Source: Pseudomonadota bacterium
GTDB taxonomy: Bacteria > Pseudomonadota > Alphaproteobacteria > GCA-2731375
Direction: 5' to 3'
DNA: 40,856 nucleotides
Assembly (NCBI GenBank): GCA_027623205.1
Contig: JAQBYC010000034.1
Coordinates: 1 to 40,856 of the forward strand
A program made the translations under genes and the position numbers. This document shows positions 9,953 through 17,767 of this stretch, one piece after another. The notes under the pieces are model-generated. The model had not been told where the DNA came from and did no database searches. It worked only from the letters and a program-made list of their open reading frames with translations. The stretch's first letter is position 1. Each line of letters begins with the position of its first letter.

Positions 9953-10447
9953 ATGCGCTATGGAGCCGTATTAATATTTATTCTGCACATTTTTGGCGCC
10001 TCCGCGCCAGCCCTGGCGGAGCAGCCCATAGAGCCGGAAACCCGTGCGCTCGCAATGAAACTCATGGAACTTACCGATGCTACGGGTAATGCGCATAAAG
10101 CTGCCGAAATCATGTCGACACAATTACTAGTAGGTCTCCAGACGGCAATTCCGGAGCTTACGAAACAATTGGCGTCTATGATGCGCGAAGAGATAATGGC
10201 TATGCTTGAAGACCAGATAGAAACTATGACGGAGGACTTTATCCCTATTTATGCGCGACATTTCACAAAATCCGAACTGCGTGACCTCATTGCATTTTAT
10301 TCGACTGCAACAGGGCAAAAGACGATTTCGGTGATGCCGCTCATTTTGCAGGATAGCTTGTCGGCAACCCTAACTAGAATGAACTTCCTTATCCCAAAAA
10401 TGAAGCGTCAAATTCGGGCGCGGCTAAAAGAAGCCGGCTATGAATAG
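9953..10447 (+). CDS. DUF2059 domain protein, exported
   Basis: 164 residues with a signal peptide (hydrophobic residues 4-20, cleavage after ALA at about 22). The C-terminal half carries the DUF2059 signature: IYARHFTKSELRDLIAFYST, then ATGQK. Members are small periplasmic helical proteins of unknown role, common in alphaproteobacteria. GGGAG before the ATG is a good ribosome-binding site. Base composition is lower in GC than the neighbours, with codons such as TTA, ATA and AGA, which fits either a recent arrival or a relaxed position. It is convergent with the DUF1499 gene. Confidence 0.82.
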   Translation: MRYGAVLIFILHIFGASAPALAEQPIEPETRALAMKLMELTDATGNAHKAAEIMSTQLLVGLQTAIPELTKQLASMMREEIMAMLEDQIETMTEDFIPIYARHFTKSELRDLIAFYSTATGQKTISVMPLILQDSLSATLTRMNFLIPKMKRQIRARLKEAGYE

Positions 10448-10473
10448 AGCCATTGAACCAATTACTTAAGCCG
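10446..10473 (+). repeat. 28-bp dispersed repeat, copy 1
   Basis: A 28-base sequence with core ATTGAACCAAT-N-ACTTAA overlaps the DUF2059 stop and the DUF1499 3' end. It recurs at 17426-17453 with 25 of 28 positions identical. Confidence 0.6.
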
Positions 10474-10978
10474 GTCGACCCAACAGGTCGAGCCAGGCGC
10501 GGATGCGGGCTTCGTTGACGCCGAAATCGTTGCCTCCGTAGTGGGAGCGGCTGTAGATGGCCAGGGTGGCGCTGTCCGCGGTAACGGGGATGAAACGGAC
10601 GGTAATGCTGTCGGGATAGCGCATCCATTCCGTACGCTGAATAAAATCGTACTGCATGCCGCCCTCGTCCACCGCACCCGCTTCGATACGGGGTTGGGCC
10701 GAAAGTATCTTTATCCAGCGTTGCCGCAGTTCCTCCACCGAAGCGGCAAATGCCGGGCCCAACAGGTGCGGCTTGGCACGGCAATAGCCCGGCGGGCAGA
10801 CCAGAAACTGGTTCGGTTTCGGGCTCAGCGCCAGGGTTGGGAAGTCCACCGGCTGAACCTCGATGGCGCCAAGAACCACTTCCAGGGATTTTTCCCGCCC
10901 CATGACCGCGGCCAGCAGCGCCAGCAAACATAGCAGCGCAAGCAAAGCCCTGATCGTCGTGGCGCGGCGTCTACCCAT
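10466..10978 (-). CDS. DUF1499 domain protein, membrane-anchored
   Basis: 170 residues. An N-terminal basic stretch plus hydrophobic helix (ALLALLCLLALLAAVM) anchors or exports it. The DUF1499 domain follows: NQFLVCPPGYC (about 56-66), TEWMRYPDSITVRFIP and the STLAIYSRS-type strand here read as ATLAIYSRSHYGGNDFGVN, and a final ARIRAWLDLL. Function unknown. Its ATG lies inside the end of the DUF917 gene (8-base overlap), making it the last gene of the uvrA-led run. Confidence 0.85.
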   Translation of the reverse strand: MGRRRATTIRALLALLCLLALLAAVMGREKSLEVVLGAIEVQPVDFPTLALSPKPNQFLVCPPGYCRAKPHLLGPAFAASVEELRQRWIKILSAQPRIEAGAVDEGGMQYDFIQRTEWMRYPDSITVRFIPVTADSATLAIYSRSHYGGNDFGVNEARIRAWLDLLGRPA

Positions 10979-12098
10979 GGCGCATTTCTTCCTCGTCTAA
11001 CGCTTCAACGGGCACGAAGGCTTCCGGCAAGCCGAAAGCCGACGGACCGAATACCGCCAGGGCCTTGTCCGTGCGCATGATCGGCGGGGCGGACACGGCC
11101 ATGACCGTCACCCGCTGACCATAACGCAGGCGTTCCGTGGTGATCGGCTGGGCCATTTCGCTATCCAGTATACAGATCAGGTCGGGGACGATGGCGCGCA
11201 GGGCGCTGCCCTGCCGCGCCGCCAGAAACTCGTTCTGAAACTGGATTTCCAGCGGTGGCCCATCGGTCCTTTGCCTATCGCCTGTTTGCGCCGCGATGGT
11301 CACCTGGCCAACGGCGTAACCTTGGCGGGTTTCACGCACCAGGTCCGTGACCTTACCCGTATACAAAACCCTGGCATGGCCGTAGTGGGTGCCGGCCAGC
11401 ATTTTTATCAGCGCCGCGAAGGGGTCGCGGTTTTGCGCCCGCGACTGGGCGAGGTCGGCGCCGATGGCCTGACACAGGGATGTGGTGCCGGGAATGGCCA
11501 CCCGGCGCGCGGTCTTGCCGTCCATGGGATAGGCGGCCATGGCCGATCGCGCGCCCATGCGGATAGCGATGCCCCGGGCGATGTATTCGGCGCGGGCGTC
11601 GTCGCCGATATCCAGAATGGTGGTATCGCCGTGTTCCGAGGCCAGGGCCATTGGCGCGCTGGGGGCGCCATAAACCGAAAAGGTGACCATCTGCAATTCG
11701 GGAAAGGCGCGGCCCATGCCATCGGCATCGACCATCGTCCGGCCCAGCATGGCGGCGATATAGATCGGCATCATGGAATTCGAGCCCCCGGCCTCGAACG
11801 CCATCAGGGCATCCGCCGGGCGGCCCAGGTGTTTTTCCAGGGCCAGAACCGCATTGGGCGGCTGATCGGCGCCCATGATCTTTTCAATGGCCACCGTTGG
11901 CGCGCCCAGGTTGCCGCAGGACATCACCAGGGCATCATCGGCCAACTCGTCCAGGGACAGCATGGTAACGGGGCCGTTGGCGGCGATGGCGCGCCGGGTC
12001 ATCAATGTCGCGATATAGGGATCACCACCGCCGCCCGTGCCCAGAAAGGTCGCGCCCAGGGCGATATCATCCAGATCATCAAGGGTAATCCTGATCAT
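10971..12098 (-). CDS. DUF917 family protein (hydantoinase-associated)
   Basis: 375 residues of the DUF917 (S-Me-THD-like) family. The N-terminal signature is complete: LDDLDDIALGATFLGTGGGG followed by DPYIATLM. Further landmarks are the FEAGGSNSM segment near residue 105, DADGMGRAFPELQM and a C-terminal LRYGQRVTVMAVSAPPIMRT. DUF917 proteins are commonly encoded next to hydantoinase/oxoprolinase genes and are thought to act with them, although the chemistry is not settled. Here its ATG overlaps the stop of the hydantoinase-type gene by four bases (ATGA), strong evidence of translational coupling. No signal peptide. Confidence 0.88.
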   Translation of the reverse strand: MIRITLDDLDDIALGATFLGTGGGGDPYIATLMTRRAIAANGPVTMLSLDELADDALVMSCGNLGAPTVAIEKIMGADQPPNAVLALEKHLGRPADALMAFEAGGSNSMMPIYIAAMLGRTMVDADGMGRAFPELQMVTFSVYGAPSAPMALASEHGDTTILDIGDDARAEYIARGIAIRMGARSAMAAYPMDGKTARRVAIPGTTSLCQAIGADLAQSRAQNRDPFAALIKMLAGTHYGHARVLYTGKVTDLVRETRQGYAVGQVTIAAQTGDRQRTDGPPLEIQFQNEFLAARQGSALRAIVPDLICILDSEMAQPITTERLRYGQRVTVMAVSAPPIMRTDKALAVFGPSAFGLPEAFVPVEALDEEEMRHG

Positions 12099-13672
12099 GT
12101 TCTGCCGCCCGCTAGATCACCAACCGCCTTGACCCGCAGGCGGGTGGCGTTGCCGGGCATGTAACTCAGGGGGATCTCGTCCATTTCAACGATCCTGATG
12201 GTGGCGGCATCGGCACCCGCCGCCGCCGCCCGGGCCTTGGCCTCGTCCGTCGCCGCCGTCACGGCTTCGGCGCGGCTAAGATCGTCCAGGGAAAAGATCC
12301 GGTCACATTCGCCCCCCACCATGGCGATGGAGGCGCCGATGGCGTTGGCCACCTGGCCATGGCTGGGCCGCACAATCTCGCCACCGCCAATGCTTTCGCC
12401 GTGCAGCAGGGGCGCACCACCGCCCACCAGGATCACCGGCAGCCGGGCCGCACTGGGACGCACCCGTTCCAAGGCGCCCTCGATCATCGCCGCGGCCCGG
12501 GCCAGGGCCACTTCCACGCCGTCCAGCCGCGCCACCCTGGCCCGGTCGCCCAATGTCATGTTTCCGGCCGCCACCGCCATATCGCTTAGGGTCAAAGTAT
12601 CACCGCCAAACACCAGGGCGCGCTGCCGCAATTCAAAGCCCACCGAATCCGGGCCAATACTGGCGCCGCCATCCCGCACCAGACTGCCCCCGCCCAGGCC
12701 CAGAGCCAACAGATCGGGCATGCGGAAATTGGTCCGCACGCCGCCCAACTCCACGGTCATGGCGGCTTCGCGGGGAAAACCATCCAGCAACAGACCGATA
12801 TCCGTGGTGGTGCCACCGATATCGACCACCAGGGCATCACCAAGGCCCGACAACACCGCCGCGCCGCGCATGGAGTTGGTGGGACCGGAGGCAAAGGTCA
12901 GGACCGGGTATTGGGCGGCATGCGCGACCGTCATCAAGGTGCCGTCGTTTTGAGAGATATACAGCGGCGCGCTCAGACCCAGATCATCAATCGCCCGGTT
13001 GAAGGCCTCCAGCACCTGTGCCGCCAGGCCGGACAGGGCGGCATTCAGGATCGCCGCATTCTCCCGTTCCAGCAGACCGATGCGGCCAATACGGTGGGAC
13101 AGGGTGATGGCGGCATCGGGTAACTCTTGCCGCAGGACGGCCTCGGCGCGGAGCTCCATATCCGCATCCAGGGGCGAGAACACCGAGGTAATGGCCACGG
13201 CAGTCAATCCAAGACCGCGAATTTCCCTGGCGATGGCGCCTATCTCGGCCTCGTTAAGAGCGGAGATGGGCCGGCCGTCGAATTCCAGCCCGCCGTGGGC
13301 CAGGTAGGTATGCGAGCCCACCACGGCTGCTAGATCCGCGGGCCAGTCCGACATCGGCGGCACGGCGGTGGTGGCGGGCGCCGCCAGACGCAGCACCGCG
13401 ACCGGGTTCAGGCGGCGGCGCTCGATCACCGCATTGGTGAACTGGGTGGTCCCCAGCATCACCGCGTGGATCTGCGCCGGGGCCACGCCGCCCTGTTGCA
13501 GCACGGCGCCCGCCGCGGCGACAATGGCGTCGGTGATATGGCGGCCGGTCGTGGCCTTGTGCCAGGCGACCACCACATCGCCGTCCATCAACACCGCATC
13601 GGTATTGGTGCCGCCAACATCGATGCCCAAACGCAAGCGGCCGGGTTTTTTGGATGCAGCGGCCCGGTTCAT
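12095..13672 (-). CDS. Hydantoinase/oxoprolinase family protein (HyuA-type)
   Basis: 525 residues. The ASKHA-type ATPase core is clear: [17 protein letters not shown] (phosphate-1 loop, about 15-31), the Hydant_A_N region with [16 protein letters not shown], the central [16 protein letters not shown], then [14 protein letters not shown] (phosphate-2) and [10 protein letters not shown] near the C-terminus. Such proteins use ATP to open cyclic amides like hydantoins or 5-oxoproline. No HyuB-type partner is present; DUF917 follows instead, a known pairing. The ATG at 13672 overlaps the uvrA stop as ATGA; a longer frame upstream (to 13906) merely runs antiframe through uvrA and is not used. Confidence 0.9.
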   Translation of the reverse strand: MNRAAASKKPGRLRLGIDVGGTNTDAVLMDGDVVVAWHKATTGRHITDAIVAAAGAVLQQGGVAPAQIHAVMLGTTQFTNAVIERRRLNPVAVLRLAAPATTAVPPMSDWPADLAAVVGSHTYLAHGGLEFDGRPISALNEAEIGAIAREIRGLGLTAVAITSVFSPLDADMELRAEAVLRQELPDAAITLSHRIGRIGLLERENAAILNAALSGLAAQVLEAFNRAIDDLGLSAPLYISQNDGTLMTVAHAAQYPVLTFASGPTNSMRGAAVLSGLGDALVVDIGGTTTDIGLLLDGFPREAAMTVELGGVRTNFRMPDLLALGLGGGSLVRDGGASIGPDSVGFELRQRALVFGGDTLTLSDMAVAAGNMTLGDRARVARLDGVEVALARAAAMIEGALERVRPSAARLPVILVGGGAPLLHGESIGGGEIVRPSHGQVANAIGASIAMVGGECDRIFSLDDLSRAEAVTAATDEAKARAAAAGADAATIRIVEMDEIPLSYMPGNATRLRVKAVGDLAGGRT

Positions 13673-16602
13673 GCCTCTGCGGCTTGCCCGCGCCGCACCG
13701 CCTTCGTTTGTGCTTTTGCTTTCACTTTTGCTTTCGCTTTTGCCTTCGCCTTGGCGGGCGCAGGCAGGGCGGGGCGGCGACGCAACAATGGCTGCAAATA
13801 GCGGCCGGTATAGCTTTCCGCGACCTCGGCCACCGCCTCGGGCGTGCCTTCGGCGACGATCCGGCCACCGCCATCGCCCCCTTCCGGGCCCAGATCGATC
13901 ACCCAATCGGCGGTCTTGATAACCTCCAGGTTATGCTCGATCACCACCATGGTATTGCCCGCCTCGACCAGGGCATGCAGGACTTCCAGCAATTTGCGCA
14001 CGTCATCGAAATGCAGGCCCGTGGTCGGCTCGTCCAGGATATACAGGGTCCGCCCCGTGGCCCGCCGCGCCAGTTCCTTGGCCAGCTTGACCCGCTGCGC
14101 CTCGCCCCCCGACAGGGTGGTGGCCTGCTGACCCACATGGATATAGCCCAGGCCCACCCGTTGCAGGGTTACCAGCTTGTCCCGCACCAGGGGCACCGCC
14201 TTGAAGAAATCCGCGCCCTCGTCCACGGTCATGTCCAGCACGTCGGCGATGGACTTGCCGCGGAACTGGATCTCCAGGGTTTCCCGGTTGTAACGCCGGC
14301 CCTGGCAGACATCGCATTGCACATAGACGTCGGGCAGAAAGTGCATTTCGATCTTGACCAGACCGTCGCCCTGACAGGCCTCGCATCGCCCGCCCTTGAC
14401 GTTGAAGGAAAAGCGCCCCGGTTTGTAACCCCGCACCACCGCTTCAGGCAGGGCGGCGAACCATTCCCGGATCGGCGTGAAGGCGCCGGTGTAGGTGGCC
14501 GGGTTCGAGCGCGGGGTGCGCCCGATCGGGGATTGGTCGATGTCCACCACCTTGTCCAGATAATGCAGTCCCTCGATCTTGCGGAAGGCGCCGGGATGAT
14601 CCCTGGCGCCGTTCAGAAACTTGGCCAGGGCCTTGTATAAGGTCTCGATCAGCAGGGTGGATTTGCCGCTGCCGGAGACGCCGGTAAAACAGGTGAAAGT
14701 GCCCAGGGGAATATGGGCGTCGACATTGGCCAGATTGTTCGACGTCGCACCCAGCACGGCCAACTGCTGGCCCGGATGGCCCTTGCGCCGCTGCTTCGGT
14801 ACCGGGATCTGTTTTAAACCCACCAGATACTGCCCGGTCAGACTGTCGGGGGACTGCATGATCTGTTCCGGCGTGCCCTGCGCCACCATATAGCCGCCAT
14901 GTTCCCCCGCCGCCGGGCCCAGATCGAAAACGTAGTCGGCGGCACGGATGGCCTCTTCATCATGCTCGACCACGATCACGGAATTGCCCAAGTCGCGCAG
15001 GTTCATCAGGGTCTGCAACAGGCGTTCGTTATCGCGCTGATGCAGCCCGATCGAAGGCTCGTCCAGCACGTAGAGCACGCCGGTCAGCCCGGAACCGATT
15101 TGCGACGCGAGCCGGATCCGCTGGCTTTCCCCGCCGGACAGCGTACCCGAACCCCGCGACAAGGTCAGATATTCCAGTCCCACGTTGACCAGAAAGCCCA
15201 GGCGGTCGTTGATCTCTTTCAGGATCCGGCCGCCGATTTCCAACTGCCGGTCGCTCAACACCCTGTCCAGGCCGGCGAACCAGTCCCGCGCGGCCAGGAT
15301 CGACAGTTCCGTCGCCGCGCCGATGTGGCGATCGGCGACCCTCACCGACAGCGCCTCGGCCTTCAGGCGGTGGCCGCCGCAGGCCTCGCAGGTGGTGACG
15401 TTTTGAAAACGCTCCAACTCCTCCCGCACCCAGGCGGAGTCCGTTTCGCGGTAGCGCCGCTCCATATTCGGGATGACGCCTTCAAACGGCTTTTTGGTCT
15501 TGTAGCTGCGCAGACCGTCGTCATAGTGCATTTCGACTGGCGTCCGGCCCGTGCCGTACAGGATCGCCTCTCGCGCCTTTTCCGGCAATTCATGCCAGGG
15601 ATAGGTGGTGGAGATTTTGAAATGCCGGGCCAGGCTGTCCAGGGTCTGGGTGTAATAGGGCGAGGTGGAGCGGGACCAGGGCGCGACGGCGCCATCCCGC
15701 AAACTCAAATTCTCGTCCGGCACGCTCAAGGCCGGGTCGAAATAAAGCTGGTTGCCCAGGCCGTCGCAGGACGGACAGGCGCCAAAAGGATTGTTGAAGG
15801 AGAACAGGCGCGGTTCGATCTCGGCAATGGTAAAGCCCGAGACCGGACAGGCGAAGCGGGCGGAAAACGTCGTAACCGCGCCGCCATCGGCCGTCTCCAC
15901 CTCGGCCAGGCCATCGCCCAGATCCAGGGCGATTTCCAGGCTGTCCGCCAGACGGGTTTGCAGATCGTCCCGCAGCACGACCCGGTCCACCACCACGGCG
16001 ATGTTGTGCTTTATGTTCTTTTCCAGGGCGGGAACCTGGTCAAGTTCATACAGTTCGCCGTCTACCTTGACCCTCTGGAAGCCCCGCTTCATCAGATCGG
16101 CGAACTCCTTGCGGTATTCCCCCTTGCGGCCCCGGGCGATGGGCGCCAGCAGATACAGGCGCGTGCCCGCCTCCATGGCCATGATGCGGTCGACCATCTG
16201 GCTCACGGTCTGGCTTTCAATCGGCAGGCCGGTGGCGGGGGAATAGGGGATGCCGACGCGGGCCCACAGCAGGCGCATGTAGTCGTAAATCTCGGTCACC
16301 GTGCCCACGGTGGAACGGGGGTTGCGCGAGGTGGTTTTCTGCTCGATGGAAATCGCCGGGGACAGGCCATCGATATGGTCCATGTCCGGCTTTTGCATCA
16401 ATTGCAGGAACTGCCGGGCATAGGCCGACAGACTTTCCACATAGCGGCGCTGCCCCTCGGCGTAGATGGTATCAAAGGCCAGGGAAGATTTACCGCTGCC
16501 CGACAGGCCGGTAATCACCACCAACTGGTCGCGCGGGATATCGACATCGATATTCTTCAGATTATGTTCACGGGCGCCGCGAACGGAAATAAATTTCTGC
16601 AT
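13669..16602 (-). CDS. uvrA: Excinuclease ABC subunit A
   Basis: 977 residues; damage-recognition ATPase of nucleotide excision repair. Both ABC ATPase modules are intact: Walker [10 protein letters not shown] (about 32-40) with [15 protein letters not shown] signature, and second Walker [11 protein letters not shown] with [15 protein letters not shown]. Zinc-binding modules include [14 protein letters not shown] and [16 protein letters not shown] ... [10 protein letters not shown]. The ATG at 16602 gives the usual start [20 protein letters not shown]; an ATG 45 bases upstream is rejected because it lies inside the SOS box. The C-terminus has an unusual Lys/Ala tail ([16 protein letters not shown]) coded by a simple-sequence tract at about 13707-13752. 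Expected to be LexA-regulated. Confidence 0.97.
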   Translation of the reverse strand: MQKFISVRGAREHNLKNIDVDIPRDQLVVITGLSGSGKSSLAFDTIYAEGQRRYVESLSAYARQFLQLMQKPDMDHIDGLSPAISIEQKTTSRNPRSTVGTVTEIYDYMRLLWARVGIPYSPATGLPIESQTVSQMVDRIMAMEAGTRLYLLAPIARGRKGEYRKEFADLMKRGFQRVKVDGELYELDQVPALEKNIKHNIAVVVDRVVLRDDLQTRLADSLEIALDLGDGLAEVETADGGAVTTFSARFACPVSGFTIAEIEPRLFSFNNPFGACPSCDGLGNQLYFDPALSVPDENLSLRDGAVAPWSRSTSPYYTQTLDSLARHFKISTTYPWHELPEKAREAILYGTGRTPVEMHYDDGLRSYKTKKPFEGVIPNMERRYRETDSAWVREELERFQNVTTCEACGGHRLKAEALSVRVADRHIGAATELSILAARDWFAGLDRVLSDRQLEIGGRILKEINDRLGFLVNVGLEYLTLSRGSGTLSGGESQRIRLASQIGSGLTGVLYVLDEPSIGLHQRDNERLLQTLMNLRDLGNSVIVVEHDEEAIRAADYVFDLGPAAGEHGGYMVAQGTPEQIMQSPDSLTGQYLVGLKQIPVPKQRRKGHPGQQLAVLGATSNNLANVDAHIPLGTFTCFTGVSGSGKSTLLIETLYKALAKFLNGARDHPGAFRKIEGLHYLDKVVDIDQSPIGRTPRSNPATYTGAFTPIREWFAALPEAVVRGYKPGRFSFNVKGGRCEACQGDGLVKIEMHFLPDVYVQCDVCQGRRYNRETLEIQFRGKSIADVLDMTVDEGADFFKAVPLVRDKLVTLQRVGLGYIHVGQQATTLSGGEAQRVKLAKELARRATGRTLYILDEPTTGLHFDDVRKLLEVLHALVEAGNTMVVIEHNLEVIKTADWVIDLGPEGGDGGGRIVAEGTPEAVAEVAESYTGRYLQPLLRRRPALPAPAKAKAKAKAKVKAKAQTKAVRRGQAAEA

Positions 16603-16636
16603 AATTTGACTTTGCTTTTTGAATCTGTAAATATAG

Positions 16637-16651
16637 GAACATATCATGAAC
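16637..16651 (-). promoter_or_regulatory. SOS (LexA) box of uvrA, alphaproteobacterial type
   Basis: GAAC-ATATCAT-GAAC on plus (GTTC-ATGATAT-GTTC on minus), 35 bases upstream of the uvrA ATG. GTTC-N7-GTTC is the established LexA target of alphaproteobacteria, and uvrA and ssb are classic SOS genes. TATATT just downstream on the minus strand (plus 16631-16636 region) is a likely -10 box, so LexA would block the promoter. It lies between divergent uvrA and ssb and could act on both. Confidence 0.85.
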
Positions 16652-16800
16652 GCAGGTTGTTCAGGAAATGCAAACAGGCCCGCCGAACGAAATAGTATGC
16701 GCCATTAACCGGTATCGGGAACAGGGGTGGCGGGAGCAGGGGCGATGTGGCTATAGTCACGCCTGGATTCGGATGTAGTTGCGAAGGGTTGGATATAACC

Positions 16801-17280
16801 ATGGCAGGCAGTGTCAACAAGGTCATTTTGATTGGAAATCTGGGCCGCGACCCGGAAGTTCGGAATACGCAAAGCGGCGATCCCATTGTTCATCTCAACA
16901 TTGCCACCTCCGAATCGTGGAAGGATAAGAACAGTGGCGAACGGCGGGAAAAGACCGAATGGCACCGGGTCGTCATTTTCAACGAGAATCTGGGCCGAAT
17001 CGCCCAGCAATATCTGCGCAAAGGCGCCAAGGTCTATATCGAAGGCCAATTGCAAACCCGCAAATGGCAGGATCAAAGCGGCGTGGAAAAATACACCACT
17101 GAAATCGTGCTGCAACGCTATCGCGGCGAACTGACCATGCTGGATAGCCGTTCCGGCGGCGGTGGCAGTGGCTTTGGGGATAGCGGTGATGCCGGCGGCG
17201 GTGATTTTGGCGGCGGCGGCGGTGGGAGTTTTGGCGGCGGCGGTGGCGGCGGCGATCTGGACGACGAAATTCCGTTCTAG
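16801..17280 (+). CDS. ssb: Single-stranded DNA-binding protein
   Basis: 159 residues. The N-terminal OB fold is typical: [20 protein letters not shown], then the [20 protein letters not shown] and [17 protein letters not shown] strands. A glycine-rich linker (about residues 118-150) leads to the acidic C-terminal tip DDEIPF, which binds partner repair and replication proteins. The ATG at 16801 starts [12 protein letters not shown]; an in-frame upstream ATG at 16747 would add 18 residues unlike the family. Divergent from uvrA across an SOS box, the arrangement found in many proteobacteria. Confidence 0.96.
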   Translation: MAGSVNKVILIGNLGRDPEVRNTQSGDPIVHLNIATSESWKDKNSGERREKTEWHRVVIFNENLGRIAQQYLRKGAKVYIEGQLQTRKWQDQSGVEKYTTEIVLQRYRGELTMLDSRSGGGGSGFGDSGDAGGGDFGGGGGGSFGGGGGGGDLDDEIPF

Positions 17281-17384
17281 GCCCCTATTCCATAGCCCTG
17301 TTCCATGGCCCGCTTCCGTGACGCCTGTTGCACGGTCGCCTCTCCCAAGGCGTTGCCAAAAACGCCGTCCTCCATGGTTCAGAC

Positions 17385-17420
17385 CAGAGCACAGTTGATC
17401 CAAATGTGCTCTGACTCTTT
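17385..17420 (+). terminator. Likely terminator after ssb
   Basis: CAGAGCACA (17385-17393) and TGTGCTCTG (17405-17413) form a perfect 9-bp stem with an 11-base loop, followed by ACTCTTT. A second small inverted repeat CTCTTT-AAA-AAAGAG follows directly. The T run is short, so termination may be partial. Confidence 0.45.
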
Positions 17421-17425
17421 AAAAA

Positions 17426-17453
17426 AGAGCAATTGAACCAATGACTTAAACCG
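17426..17453 (+). repeat. 28-bp dispersed repeat, copy 2
   Basis: Matches the copy at 10446-10473 at 25 of 28 positions (core ATTGAACCAAT-N-ACTTAA). Here it lies upstream of the small conserved gene at 17501 rather than at a 3' end. Possibly a protein-binding site or a small repetitive element. Confidence 0.6.
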
Positions 17454-17500
17454 CATTGGCGACTCCGATTCATTGAAAATTCTTTAGGATGACTTGAGCC

Positions 17501-17755
17501 ATGGCCGTCCGGCATTTGGTTATCGAAGCCACGGAAACCCCCGAGGGTGACCGTTGTGTCGATGTCTTTTGTCGCGCCGACGGTACTTTCGGCTTTGCGG
17601 AATACCGCCGCGATGTGGAGGATCTCCGCGGCTGGTTTGCCATTGGCCGACATGGCGGAAGGCTCATAAGGCCGGTCAAAACAGTCCTTGCCAATACGAC
17701 ACGGCAACACCCATCATTCGGCGCTGGCAACCAACCTGAAGCATGCAAAAAATAG
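17501..17755 (+). CDS. Small conserved hypothetical protein
   Basis: 84 residues. The segment GDRCVDVFCRADGTFGFAEYRRDVEDLRGWFAIG resembles small uncharacterised alphaproteobacterial proteins (I recall a GFEEYRRD...GWFPIG pattern), but the C-terminal 30 residues (from RLIRPVKTV) do not look like that family, which normally ends in an alanine-rich helix. A frameshift near codon 55 is possible. It is followed after 12 bases by the molybdopterin hydroxylase gene, and both start codons share the 12-base context TTGAGCCATGGC, so they are probably cotranscribed. Function unknown. Confidence 0.6.
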   Translation: MAVRHLVIEATETPEGDRCVDVFCRADGTFGFAEYRRDVEDLRGWFAIGRHGGRLIRPVKTVLANTTRQHPSFGAGNQPEACKK

Positions 17756-17767
17756 AGTGATTGAGCC

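Noticed and set aside
13673-13906. Longer N-terminus for the hydantoinase-type protein
   Set aside because: The extra 78 residues are arginine/glycine-rich sequence read out of frame through uvrA; the ATG at 13672 overlaps the uvrA stop and starts the family sequence.
14899-16695. 598-codon open frame on the plus strand opposite uvrA
   Set aside because: It is a mirror of uvrA in a GC-rich genome, with no family features; uvrA is certain.
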